A DNA stretch of 64,000 bases from Novosphingobium sp. (GTDB lineage Bacteria > Pseudomonadota > Alphaproteobacteria > Sphingomonadales > Sphingomonadaceae), in contig JACKKX010000002.1 of assembly GCA_024236215.1 (NCBI GenBank), positions 62,001-126,000 of the forward strand. Reading direction: 5' to 3'. The notes under the pieces were generated by a model, which had not been told where the DNA came from, searched no databases, and was given only the letters and a program-made list of their open reading frames with translations. Positions 9,635 through 17,855 of this stretch are shown piece after piece (position 1 is the first letter of the stretch; every line of letters starts with the position of its first letter). The position numbers were made by a program, and so were the translations under genes.

Positions 9635-10309
9635 TCAGGGTATATCTTCGGCCCGGATCGCGCGGACCACATCCTTGAACGCCCGGGTCGCTACGGCTTC
9701 GATCGCGCCCATGCGCGGCGCGAACGGCTTGCCGTAACCCGCAAAGGTGGTCAGGCCTTCCATCGCAGCGGAGATGAACACCACAATCGCGGTGCGCTTT
9801 TCCGGCGGCAAATCCGGGCGCATCTCGGCAACGATCTCCTCCAGCGGAGCGCGGGCACGGGCGTAGAGTTCGTGCATCCTCTCGAACACGAAGGGATCGT
9901 GGTTGGACAAGGCCCAGAGCTCGGGAAAGAAGTGGGTGGTCTTTTGGGTGCGAAGGTCTTCGAGCACCAGTTCGCAATAATAGTCCAGCCGGACCGCGGG
10001 CTCGAGTGTCGGGTCCTGCAGAATCTCGATGAATTCCAGCTCGTAGCTGCTGATCACGGCTTCGAGCAGTGCCCGGACCAGATCTTCACGGCTCGGGAAA
10101 TGGTATGTCAGATTGCCCAGCTTCATTCCGCATTCGGCGGCGATGCGGCGCATGGTCATGGCGCGATAGCCTTGCTCAACCAGCAGATGCAGCGCCGCCC
10201 GGAGAATCTCCTCGCGCGTCTCATGTCCCTTCTGATAGCCGCCCTCGCGTGGGGGAAAGGACAGGTCGGCGATGGTGATGGCACGAACTTCCCGTTTGGT
10301 TTCCTGCAT
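9635..10309 (-). CDS. TetR family transcriptional regulator
   Basis: A 224-residue repressor-type protein. A 25-residue N-terminal extension precedes a TetR helix-turn-helix at about residues 28-75 (TREEILRAALHLLVEQGYRAMTMRRIAAECGMKLGNLTYHF in outline). The ligand-binding C-terminal domain is helical. It is encoded divergently from the amine dehydrogenase operon (10441 onward) and upstream of the ThDP/hydroxyacid oxidase pair on its own strand, so it may control either or both. The ATG at 10309 is preferred because GGGAG lies five bases upstream; a GTG two codons earlier is possible. The ligand is unknown, and an amine, aldehyde or acyl-CoA would be natural. Confidence 0.85.
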   Translation of the reverse strand: MQETKREVRAITIADLSFPPREGGYQKGHETREEILRAALHLLVEQGYRAMTMRRIAAECGMKLGNLTYHFPSREDLVRALLEAVISSYELEFIEILQDPTLEPAVRLDYYCELVLEDLRTQKTTHFFPELWALSNHDPFVFERMHELYARARAPLEEIVAEMRPDLPPEKRTAIVVFISAAMEGLTTFAGYGKPFAPRMGAIEAVATRAFKDVVRAIRAEDIP

Positions 10310-10339
10310 TTGCACTCCCGCTTTGATCGCTGGAATTTT

Positions 10340-10376
10340 GGACGCTAGACAAATTTAGGACACTTGACAAACTTTA
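10340..10376. repeat. Tandem 18/19-bp direct repeat between tetR and the amine dehydrogenase operon
   Basis: GGACGCTAGACAAATTTA (10340-10357) is followed immediately by GGACACTTGACAAACTTTA (10358-10376), differing at two positions and by one inserted C. The shared core is GGACnCTnGACAAA. The repeat lies in the divergent intergenic region 10310-10440, about 65-100 bp before the aauB start. Helically phased direct repeats of this kind usually bind an activator or two repressor dimers. It is a candidate operator for the TetR protein or for an unlinked regulator. Confidence 0.5.
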
Positions 10377-10440
10377 TCCCGAACCGTCAGCATGGCGGGG
10401 TCTCAGGCAAGGGTTCTTGCCACGACCGGGGAGTATTCGC

Positions 10441-11610
10441 ATGCGATCCACGCCGTTCGCGCTCGCGCTGTTGCTGTCAGCCTTTGCGGGGTCGCCGCTA
10501 TCCGCTGCTGCGCCGCCTCCCCTGCCCGAAGAAGCGCTTCCCGCCGTGGCGACCCTGCCCGAAAACTACCCCAAGAGCTGGGTGCTGGTGCACGATTTCA
10601 ACTTCAACGCGATCCTCGATGGGCGGGTGGTGGTGGTCGATACCGCCGATACCGCCCAGCCGCTCAAGGGAATCATCCGCACCGCGCAGTTCGGCAACCT
10701 GCTGTTCGCGCCCGACAAGCACGAGTTCTACACCGCCGAAACCTTCTATTCGCGCCTGACCAGGGGCGAGCGCACCGATGCGATCACCCTATGGGATTCG
10801 GTCACCCTTCAGCCCAAGGGCGAGATTGTGCTGCCCGGCGGCAAGCGCCAGCAGGCGGTAACCTACAACGGCACGTTCCAGTTCGTGAACGGACACAAGT
10901 GGGCGGTAGTGGCCAATTTCACGCCGGCCCAGTCGGTCACCGTGGTCGATCTGGAAGGACGCAAGGTTCTGAGTGAGATCGACCTGCCCGGCTGCTCGCA
11001 TTTCTATCCCACAGGCGCACGCGGCTTCACGACATTCTGCGCCGACGGTTCGCTGACCTCGATCCAGCTTGACGACAAGGGTCAGGTGGCGAGCTCCAGG
11101 ACCGTCGCAGACGTCCAGGATGTCGAGAATCAAGCCCAGTTCCAGAACGCGGCGATGGCTGGCCAGACGGCCTGGTTCGTCACCTTCCGCGGCCAGCTCA
11201 AGGGCTATGACCTCTCCGGTCCGGTCGCCAGACCGCTGCCCGGCAATCTTTCGGTCGGCACGGCCGAGGGCGGTCAGCCCGAATGGCGCCCGGGCGGCTG
11301 GCAGGTGATCGCGGCGGGCCCCAAGGGTCTGCTCTACGTGTTGATGAGCCCCTACGGCAAGGAAGGCAGCCACAAGGATGGCGGGACCGAGGTCTGGGTG
11401 ATCGACCCGGCCAGCGGCAAGCGGGTCAGCCGGATCGCGCTGCAAGCCCATTCCGCCTCGATCGGGGTGACCAACGAGACCACGCCGCATCTGATCGTGA
11501 CCCGGGCTGATGCCGGGATCGACGTTTACGATGCGGTCAGCGGCGCGTTTGTCCATTCGCTGGGTAACACAACCGCGTTCAACCCGATCCTTGTAACTCC
11601 GGTTCCGTGA
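10441..11610 (+). CDS. aauB: Amine dehydrogenase heavy (alpha) chain, MauB/AauB family
   Basis: A 389-residue exported protein: an N-terminal signal peptide of about 24 residues (FALALLLSAFAGSPLSA) followed by a seven-bladed beta-propeller of the amine dehydrogenase heavy-chain family. This subunit pairs with the TTQ-bearing light chain in a periplasmic alpha2-beta2 enzyme that oxidatively deaminates a primary amine to an aldehyde and ammonia. Visible family features are VLVHDFNFNAILDGRVVVVDT, FAPDKHEFYTAETFYSRLTRGERTD and the C-terminal blade VWVIDPASGKRV. The ATG has GGGGAG seven bases upstream. It opens the operon aauB-E-D-A and its stop overlaps aauE. The light chain is what argues for an aromatic amine dehydrogenase rather than methylamine dehydrogenase. 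Confidence 0.92.
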   Translation: MRSTPFALALLLSAFAGSPLSAAAPPPLPEEALPAVATLPENYPKSWVLVHDFNFNAILDGRVVVVDTADTAQPLKGIIRTAQFGNLLFAPDKHEFYTAETFYSRLTRGERTDAITLWDSVTLQPKGEIVLPGGKRQQAVTYNGTFQFVNGHKWAVVANFTPAQSVTVVDLEGRKVLSEIDLPGCSHFYPTGARGFTTFCADGSLTSIQLDDKGQVASSRTVADVQDVENQAQFQNAAMAGQTAWFVTFRGQLKGYDLSGPVARPLPGNLSVGTAEGGQPEWRPGGWQVIAAGPKGLLYVLMSPYGKEGSHKDGGTEVWVIDPASGKRVSRIALQAHSASIGVTNETTPHLIVTRADAGIDVYDAVSGAFVHSLGNTTAFNPILVTPVP

Positions 11611-12098
11611 TGGCGGCGCTGAGCCTGTTCCTGGCCCTGCTGCTCTGCGCTTCGGCCTTGCACAAGGTGCTTGCGCGCGAGCGGCTGGCACTGGTTGTGG
11701 CGCGGCTGGCCAGCGTGGCGCCACCGCTTGGCGCGGTGCTGCTGGCGCTGGCGGCAACGATCGAGGCGCTGGCCGGGCTGGCCCTGCTGGTCCCGGCGCT
11801 GCACACCGGCGCGGCACTTGCCGCCACGGCCTTGTGGAGCGGCTATGCCCTGGCCCTGCTACGCCATCGCGGCCAGACGCTTGACTGCGGCTGCGATTTC
11901 GCTGCGCGCGAGCGGCCGGTCGATCTCTTCGCGATCCTGCGCCCGGTGCTGCTGGCACTGCTTGCCGCCTGGTCGGGTGCGAGCGGGCCCGGCCCGTGGA
12001 CCCTGGAAGTCCCCTTCGCCGCTTTGGCACTTGCCGCGCTGTGGTTCGCTGCGGGTGAACTGCATGCCATCCCTCAGGTCAGGAGTATCCGCCGGTGA
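11610..12098 (+). CDS. aauE: MauE/AauE membrane protein, amine dehydrogenase maturation
   Basis: 162 residues, four predicted membrane helices, and the characteristic Cys-Gly-Cys in TLDCGCDFAARERP between helices 2 and 3. The MauE family (DoxX-like membrane proteins related to DsbD/VKOR-type redox proteins) is required with MauD for formation or stability of the disulfide-rich light chain. The ATG at 11610 overlaps the aauB stop (TGATG); a GTG one codon earlier is also possible. Overlap with the next gene is GTGA at 12095-12098. The gene sits between heavy-chain and MauD genes, as in known aau and mau clusters. Confidence 0.88.
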   Translation: MAALSLFLALLLCASALHKVLARERLALVVARLASVAPPLGAVLLALAATIEALAGLALLVPALHTGAALAATALWSGYALALLRHRGQTLDCGCDFAARERPVDLFAILRPVLLALLAAWSGASGPGPWTLEVPFAALALAALWFAAGELHAIPQVRSIRR

Positions 12099-12688
12099 TC
12101 GTTGCTTCGCAGATGCTGCTTTGGGTGGCGGTGATCGTGCTGGGGGTGCTGGTCGCGGCGCTCGCGCGGCAGGTTGGTATCCTGCACGAGCGGATCGCAC
12201 CGGCCGGTGCGCTGACCCTGCACCAGAACGTCAAGGTGGGCGAGGTGCCCACCCCGCTGGAGCTGCGCACGATCGATGGCGGCTCGATCACCGTCGGCGG
12301 CAAGCGCGAAGGGCGCAGCCAGTTGGTGTTCTTTGCCGCGCCCGATTGCCCGGTCTGCAAGAGCCTGCTTCCGGTGCTGCGCACCTCGGCGCGCGACGAG
12401 GCGGACTGGCTCGAGGTGGTGCTGGCGGGCGATGGCGATGAACGCGCCTATCGCGCGATGCTCGATGCGCAGCAAATCGCGGGCATCCCGCTGGTCCTGT
12501 CCGAAGCGCTGGGCCGTTCGTTCGGGGTTTCCAAACTGCCCTATGCGGTGCTGATCGACGAGGCGGGGCGGCTCGCTTCGCTGGGTCTCGTCAACAGCCG
12601 CGAACATCTTGAAAGCCTGTTTGAAGCCAAGGAGCGGGGCGTCGCCTCGATCCAGGATTTCCTCTCGCGCCGTAACGGGGGAGCATGA
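12095..12688 (+). CDS. aauD: MauD/AauD thioredoxin-like disulfide protein for amine dehydrogenase maturation
   Basis: 197 residues with one N-terminal membrane anchor (residues about 5-24) and a periplasmic thioredoxin-fold domain. The redox motif is Cys85-Pro-Val-Cys88 in FFAAPDCPVCKSLLPVL, and the cis-Pro region is SKLPYAVLIDEAG. MauD is needed for correct disulfide formation in the cysteine-rich light chain. The start is a GTG overlapping the aauE stop, with AGGAG ten bases upstream. The 3' end overlaps the light-chain gene by four bases (ATGA). Confidence 0.92.
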   Translation: MIVASQMLLWVAVIVLGVLVAALARQVGILHERIAPAGALTLHQNVKVGEVPTPLELRTIDGGSITVGGKREGRSQLVFFAAPDCPVCKSLLPVLRTSARDEADWLEVVLAGDGDERAYRAMLDAQQIAGIPLVLSEALGRSFGVSKLPYAVLIDEAGRLASLGLVNSREHLESLFEAKERGVASIQDFLSRRNGGA

Positions 12689-13233
12689 CCATGTCTGCAT
12701 TCGACACCTTTGCCGAAAAGCTCTCGCGCCGTCTCGCGCGCGGCACCTCGCGCCGTTCCTACCTCGCCTGGCTGGGAATGGCCGCGACCGGGGCGGCGGT
12801 GTTTCCGGTGCTGCCGGTCTCGCGCGCGGCGGCCCAGTCGCACGGCGGCGGCGCGGCGCGGCCGCCGATCACCTCGGGCAACCCGCAGGATCCGGGTGAC
12901 CGCGCAAGCTGCGATTACTGGCGCTATTGCGCGATCGACGGGTTCCTGTGCTCTTGCTGCGGCGGAACGGTCAACACCTGCCCTCCGGGGACCGAGATGA
13001 GCCCGATCACCTGGATCGGCACCTGCACCAATCCCGCAGACGGGCGCGCCTATGTGATCAGCTACAACGATTGCTGCGGGGTATCTTCCTGCGGGCAGTG
13101 CCTGTGCAACCGCAACGAAGGCGATCGTCCGCAGGTCCGTCCGCAATCGAACAACGATTACAACTGGTGCCTCTCGACCGAGAGCAGCATCTACAATTGC
13201 TCGGTCGCGGCGATTGTCGGGGTGGCCGAATGA
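12685..13233 (+). CDS. aauA: Aromatic amine dehydrogenase light (beta) chain, TTQ precursor
   Basis: A 182-residue precursor of the catalytic subunit. A Tat-type signal (SRRSYLAWLG, residues 22-31) precedes a mature domain with 14 cysteines after residue 75. The tryptophans that form tryptophan tryptophylquinone are Trp110 (SPITWIGTC) and Trp161 (NDYNWCLS). The general-base aspartate is Asp129 in SYNDCCG. These fall one residue after the Trp109, Trp160 and Asp128 I recall for Alcaligenes faecalis AADH, and the total length is the same. It oxidises primary amines such as tyramine or phenethylamine. The ATG at 12685 overlaps aauD; a second ATG two codons later is possible. TTQ needs dedicated maturation, yet no mauG is in the window. 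Confidence 0.93.
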   Translation: MTMSAFDTFAEKLSRRLARGTSRRSYLAWLGMAATGAAVFPVLPVSRAAAQSHGGGAARPPITSGNPQDPGDRASCDYWRYCAIDGFLCSCCGGTVNTCPPGTEMSPITWIGTCTNPADGRAYVISYNDCCGVSSCGQCLCNRNEGDRPQVRPQSNNDYNWCLSTESSIYNCSVAAIVGVAE

Positions 13234-13715
13234 AGCCTTCGCGCGCAATGCTGGTAACGCTTGGCGCGAGCGCGCTGGTGCTGGCCGCGCTGCCTGGCGC
13301 AGCTCCCGCCGCACAGCCCGGCCCCAACGGCGCGACGATCTTCGCCCGCTGCGCTGCTTGCCACACCGCCACCGGGCGCGGGGTGCCCGGGGCCTATCCG
13401 CCGCTTGGGTCCGATTTCCGTGCGCTCGCCGTCAAACCGGATGGGCGGCGCTATCTGGTGCTCGCGGTAACGCGCGGCGTTTCCGGTCCTTTGGTGGTGG
13501 AAGGCAAGCCCTTCCGCAACGTCATGCCCGCCCAATCCGGGCTTGACGATGCCTCGGTCGCCGCGGTGCTCAACCACGTCGGCACCGTGATCGCCAAGTC
13601 CGGGCCGCCGTTCAAGGCCTTCACCGCAAAGGAGGTCGCCACCGCGCGGGCCAGCGGACAAGCCATTACCGCGGCCGATGTTGCCCGGCTCCATGCCACC
13701 GTGGGCGGGGGATGA
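13230..13715 (+). CDS. Monohaem c-type cytochrome (class I) of the amine dehydrogenase operon
   Basis: 161 residues, exported through a signal peptide of about 28 residues. One haem motif, CAACH at residues 41-45, is followed 54 residues later by a plausible axial Met99 in NVMPAQSG, typical of class I cytochrome c. The ATG overlaps the light-chain stop (ATGA), and its own 3' end overlaps the next cytochrome gene by four bases. The gene is in the place where mau clusters carry an electron acceptor. No amicyanin or azurin gene is present, so this cytochrome is the best candidate for receiving electrons from TTQ. A maturation role is possible. Confidence 0.85.
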   Translation: MKPSRAMLVTLGASALVLAALPGAAPAAQPGPNGATIFARCAACHTATGRGVPGAYPPLGSDFRALAVKPDGRRYLVLAVTRGVSGPLVVEGKPFRNVMPAQSGLDDASVAAVLNHVGTVIAKSGPPFKAFTAKEVATARASGQAITAADVARLHATVGGG

Positions 13716-14197
13716 AGCGGGCGGCGCGCCTTGGCCTGTTTACCGCGCCGGTGCTGCTGCTTGCGGCATCGGTCGGTGCCGGGCAGGGCAGCGCGCAGTT
13801 TTCGGCGATGCCGGGCGTGGCGCATCCGGCGCGGGCGCGGGTCGATTACATGCTCAAGTGCCAGGGCTGCCATCATCCCGATGGCGGCGGCAATCTGGTC
13901 AACACCCCGCCGCTGCGCGGTGAGGTGGCGAAGTTCCTGGCCGTGCCCGGCGGACGTGAGTTTCTGGGCCGGGTGCCTGGGGTCGCCAGCACCGACCTCG
14001 ACGATGCCCGGCTGGCCGAGCTGCTCAACTGGACTCTCTACACCTTCGACCGGCAGCACCTTCCCGCCGGATTCCAACCCTATTCGCCCGGCGAGCTCGC
14101 CAAGCTGCGCAAGGCGCCGCTCCGGCTTGAGCGCGCCGAAATGCGCGCCGGCCTGGTCCGGGCGATCGAAAATCACCAGAAACGCGCCAAGAACTAG
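13712..14197 (+). CDS. Second monohaem c-type cytochrome-like protein, unusual distal ligand
   Basis: 161 residues with a signal peptide of about 28 residues and one haem-binding motif CQGCH (residues 50-54) followed by a second His (CQGCHHPDGGG). Downstream of the haem site the only methionine is Met144, close to the C-terminus and outside a normal Met-ligand context, so axial ligation may not be His/Met. The rest (VPGVASTDLDDARLAELLNWTL, GFQPYSPGELAKLRKAPL) resembles small periplasmic cytochromes next to quinoprotein dehydrogenases. It is translationally coupled to the first cytochrome (ATGA). Function is inferred: electron transfer or participation in TTQ formation. Confidence 0.78.
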   Translation: MKRAARLGLFTAPVLLLAASVGAGQGSAQFSAMPGVAHPARARVDYMLKCQGCHHPDGGGNLVNTPPLRGEVAKFLAVPGGREFLGRVPGVASTDLDDARLAELLNWTLYTFDRQHLPAGFQPYSPGELAKLRKAPLRLERAEMRAGLVRAIENHQKRAKN

Positions 14198-14215
14198 CCA
14201 ACAGGGAGGCATATC

Positions 14216-16423
14216 ATGCGCAATTCTCGCACCGGCAAGCTGCTGCTACCCAACCTCGCCATTGTCGCCATGCTCGCGGCAAGCCCGGCCCATGCCCAGA
14301 ACAACGCGGATGAAGATGGCGCCGGTCCGGGCGAGATCGTGGTGACGGCGGCGAAGCGATCGGAAAACCTCCAGTCGGTCCCGATCGCGATTTCCGCGAT
14401 TGGCGGGGATGCGCTGTCCAAATCGCGGGTCGATACGGTGGATTCGCTGGTAACCAAGGTGACCAACCTCCAGCTGACCGCGATCGTCGGCGACAACACC
14501 CCGATTTTCGCGCTGCGCGGGGTGTCGATGTCGGACTATTCGCTCAATCAGGCGAGCCCGGTCGCGACCTATTACGACGAGGTCTACAAGGGCAACTTCG
14601 CCTTCCTGGGCGTGGCAATGTACGATCTTGAACGGGTCGAGGTGCTCAAGGGGCCGCAGGGCACGCTCTATGGCAAGAACACCACCGGCGGGGCGGTCAA
14701 TCTGATTACGCGCAGCGCCAAGCTGGGCGAGACCAGCGGTTACCTCAGCGCCGGCTACGGCAATTACAACCGGGTCGACGTCAGCGGCGCGGTCAACGTG
14801 CCGCTGGGAGACAAGGCGGCGCTGCGCGTGGCGGGCACCTATTCGCACGCCGATGGCTGGTTCAAGAACCAGCTCCCCGGAATGCCCGATCTGGCCGAGG
14901 TCAAGGAATACGGGGTGCGCGCCTCGCTCTATTTCGAGCCCGCCGATGGCGTCGATTTCACCCTGCGTGCCTCAACCTCGTACCAGAACCCGCACAACTA
15001 CGGGATCTATGCCACGCCCGAAAGCGTCAACCGGCCCGGCCTCAGCACCCGCCAGATCGAATCCGACGTGCCCGACCGGCGCCGCGCGCGCACCTGGTCG
15101 GTGGCATTTACCGCCAATGCCGATCTTTCGGACACCATCAAGCTGACCTCGATCACCTCTTACGACAAGGGCTCGCTGCACTTCGTCGAGGATACCGATG
15201 GCACCGCGACCAAACTGCTCGAGATTCCCTATGACGACGAAGCCAAGCAGTTCGCTCAGGACCTGCGCCTGACCAGCAATACCGGCGGGCCGTTCGATTT
15301 CATCCTCGGCGCCTATTATGCCCATGAGCAGATCTACAATTCGAGCAATTTCAGGATCCTGCTCGATACCGACATCAACGGCGACAATCTTGTCGACGAT
15401 CAGGATTGCGCCGATGCGCTGCCCTATGTCTGCCAGATCAAGAACAGCTTCGATCAGACCAAGGACAGTTTCGCGCTCTATACCGATCTCAAGTACGCGC
15501 TCAGCGACAGCCTGACGGTGCGCGGCGGCCTGCGCTACACCCATGACAAGGGGCGCCAGTACAACTTTACCTCCGACGCGCTGGGGGTGAGCGGTGCGTT
15601 CATCGCCAACCTGATCCCGCAGTCGGAGCTGAAGTATTCGACCGACAATCTCTCGGGCAAGATCGGGCTCGACTACAAGTTCGGCAGCGGCAACATGATC
15701 TATGCCAGTGTCAGCCGCGGCTACCGCGCGCCCAGCTTCAACGCCCAGGCCTTCTTCGATCCATCCGAACTGTCGATTGCCAAGGCGGAAAAAGTCACTG
15801 CCTATGAAGTGGGTGCCAAGACCCAGTTCGCCGACCGGCGGGTGACGCTCAATATGGCGGCGTTCTACTACGATTACCGCAACCAGCAGTTCATCAATGT
15901 CGATCCCGGCACCGCAGCGCAGACCCTGCTCAACATCCCAAAGTCGCGGATCTACGGTGCCGAGGCCGACCTGACAGTGCGGGCGAGCGACATGCTGAGC
16001 TTCCACGCCGGGCTTGGTCTGCTTTCCACCAAGATCATCGCCGGCACGGTCAGCGGCACCAACGTGGCCGGCAACCGGCTGTCCAATGCGCCCAGCATGA
16101 CCTTTAACCTGGGGGTCGATCTGACGCTGTTCGATGGCGGCGCGGGCAAGCTCTCGCTTCATCCCGAAATGTCGTATTAGTCGAGCCAGTTCTTCGAGGT
16201 GGTCAACGTCCCGCGGCTGCGGCAGGATGGCTATGCCCTGCTTGGCGGGCATATCGACTGGGAAAGCGCCGATGGCCGCTTCAACGCCTCGATCTGGGGC
16301 AAGAACCTGGCGAACAAGTTCTACGTCACTTCCAGCGTCGACCTGCTGGCGGGCTGGGGCTTCGATTACAATCACATCGGTGCGCCGCGGACCTATGGTA
16401 TCACGCTGGGCGTGAAATACTGA
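14216..16423 (+). pseudogene. TonB-dependent outer-membrane receptor interrupted by an in-frame TAG
   Basis: A reading frame of 735 codons encodes a complete TonB-dependent receptor: signal peptide (residues 1-27, ending AHAQ), TonB box EIVVTAAKR, plug domain (LERVEVLKGPQGTLYGKNTTGG) and a 22-strand-type barrel ending ITLGVKY with the usual C-terminal aromatic residue. The frame is broken by one amber codon at 16178-16180 (residue 655, context MSY-stop-SSQFFEV). The same frame continues unbroken to 16423 with barrel sequence. A CAG-to-TAG change is the simplest explanation, since Gln fits the family here. The truncated product would lack about 80 residues and the C-terminal assembly signal. 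It follows the cytochrome gene by 18 bp (GGGAGG ribosome site), so it probably imported the operon's substrate. Confidence 0.8.
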
Positions 16424-16451
16424 GTCGGCCGCGAGCCGGAAGGAGAGGACA

Positions 16452-17855
16452 ATGTCGGACTACAAGCTGCTGATCGGCGGCAGGCTCGTCGATGGCGATG
16501 CCAGCATGGATGTGATCAACCCGGCGAGTGAGGAAGTGCTGGCCGCGTGCCCACGCGGCTCGGAGCGGCAAATGAACGAGGCCGTGGCCGCCGCCAAGGA
16601 AGCTTTCAAATCGTGGCGCAAGGTGCCCATGGCCGAACGGCGCGCCATGGTGATGAAACTGGCCGACGCGGTTGAAGCGCGGGTTGAGGAATTCGGCAGG
16701 TTGCTGACCCAGGAACAGGGCAAGCCGCTGGCCGAATCGACCGCGGAAATCGCCTATACCGCCGCCTTCCTGCGCTACCTCGCCTCGCTCGATCTTGAGA
16801 ACAAGCTGATCGAGGACAACGAGAACCGCCGGGTCGAGATGCGGCGCAAGCCGCTCGGCGTGGTCGGCTGCATCATTCCGTGGAACTTCCCGGTGCTGAT
16901 CGTTGCCTTCAAGGCGCCGGTCGCGCTGCTTGCGGGTAATACCATCGTGATCAAGCCCGCGCCGACTACCCCGCTCACCACCCTGCGGCTGGGCGAGCTG
17001 ATTGCCGATATTTTCCCGGCGGGTGTGGTCAATATCGTTACCGATCAGAACGATCTCGGCGGGGTGCTCACCACCCATCCCGATGTCGCCAAGATCAGCT
17101 TCACCGGTTCGACCGAGACCGGCAAGAAGGTGATGGCCAGCGCCGCCAGCTCGATCAAGCGGATCACGCTTGAGCTGGGCGGCAACGATGCGGCAATCGT
17201 GCTGGGCGATGTCGATCCCAAGACGGTCGCGCCGGGGATCTTCGGCGGGGCGACGATGAACGCCGGTCAGGTCTGCCTCGCAATCAAGCGGGTCTATGCC
17301 CACGAATCGATCTACGACGAGCTGTGCGACGAGCTGGCCAAGCTGGCCGATGCGGCGGTGGTAGACGATGGCCTCAAGCAGGGCGCCCAGATCGGGCCGC
17401 TGCAGAACAAGATGCAGTATGAAAAGGTCAAGGGCTTCCTTGAGGATGCCCGCGTCAACGGAACCATCATCGCCGGCGGAGTGGTGGAGGACCGGCCGGG
17501 CTACTTCATCCGCCCGACCATCGTGCGCGACGTTTCCGACGGGACCATGATCGTCGATGAAGAGCAGTTCGGTCCGATCCTCCCGGTGATCAAGTTCAGC
17601 GATGTCGACGATGCGCTCGAACGCGCCAATGCCAGCCCGTGGGGGCTGGGCGGCTCGGTCTGGTCGACCGATCGCGACAAGGCCTACGACATTGCCTGCG
17701 AGGTCGATTCCGGGACGGTGTGGATCAACAAGCACCTCGATTTCGGGCCCAACATTCCCTTTGGCGGCGCCAAGCAATCGGGGATCGGGGTCGAGTTCGC
17801 CGAGGAAGGGCTGTATGAGTTCACCCAGATCCAGGTGATCAACGAAGCGCGATGA
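16452..17855 (+). CDS. NAD(P)-dependent aldehyde dehydrogenase
   Basis: 467 residues with the full aldehyde dehydrogenase fold. It has the substrate/cofactor segment [13 protein letters not shown], the GxTxxG nucleotide motif in [11 protein letters not shown], general base Glu241 in [11 protein letters not shown], and catalytic Cys275 in [11 protein letters not shown]. It should oxidise the aldehyde made by the amine dehydrogenase to the acid, in the cytosol. The start follows AAGGAGAGG. It lies 28 bp after the receptor reading frame and overlaps the CoA ligase by four bases (ATGA), which ties it to the amine operon. Exact substrate unknown. Confidence 0.93.
   Translation: MSDYKLLIGGRLVDGDASMDVINPASEEVLAACPRGSERQMNEAVAAAKEAFKSWRKVPMAERRAMVMKLADAVEARVEEFGRLLTQEQGKPLAESTAEIAYTAAFLRYLASLDLENKLIEDNENRRVEMRRKPLGVVGCIIPWNFPVLIVAFKAPVALLAGNTIVIKPAPTTPLTTLRLGELIADIFPAGVVNIVTDQNDLGGVLTTHPDVAKISFTGSTETGKKVMASAASSIKRITLELGGNDAAIVLGDVDPKTVAPGIFGGATMNAGQVCLAIKRVYAHESIYDELCDELAKLADAAVVDDGLKQGAQIGPLQNKMQYEKVKGFLEDARVNGTIIAGGVVEDRPGYFIRPTIVRDVSDGTMIVDEEQFGPILPVIKFSDVDDALERANASPWGLGGSVWSTDRDKAYDIACEVDSGTVWINKHLDFGPNIPFGGAKQSGIGVEFAEEGLYEFTQIQVINEAR

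Noticed and set aside
10364-10392. TTGACA as a sigma-70 -35 box for the amine operon
   Set aside because: A consensus hexamer exists at 10364-10369, but no acceptable -10 hexamer occurs 16-18 bases later, and the hexamer is part of the direct repeat.
12685-13233. Assignment as methylamine dehydrogenase (mauA)
   Set aside because: The residue numbering and 182-residue length of the precursor match aromatic amine dehydrogenase better, and mauF, mauG and amicyanin are missing. The assignment still deserves a tree.
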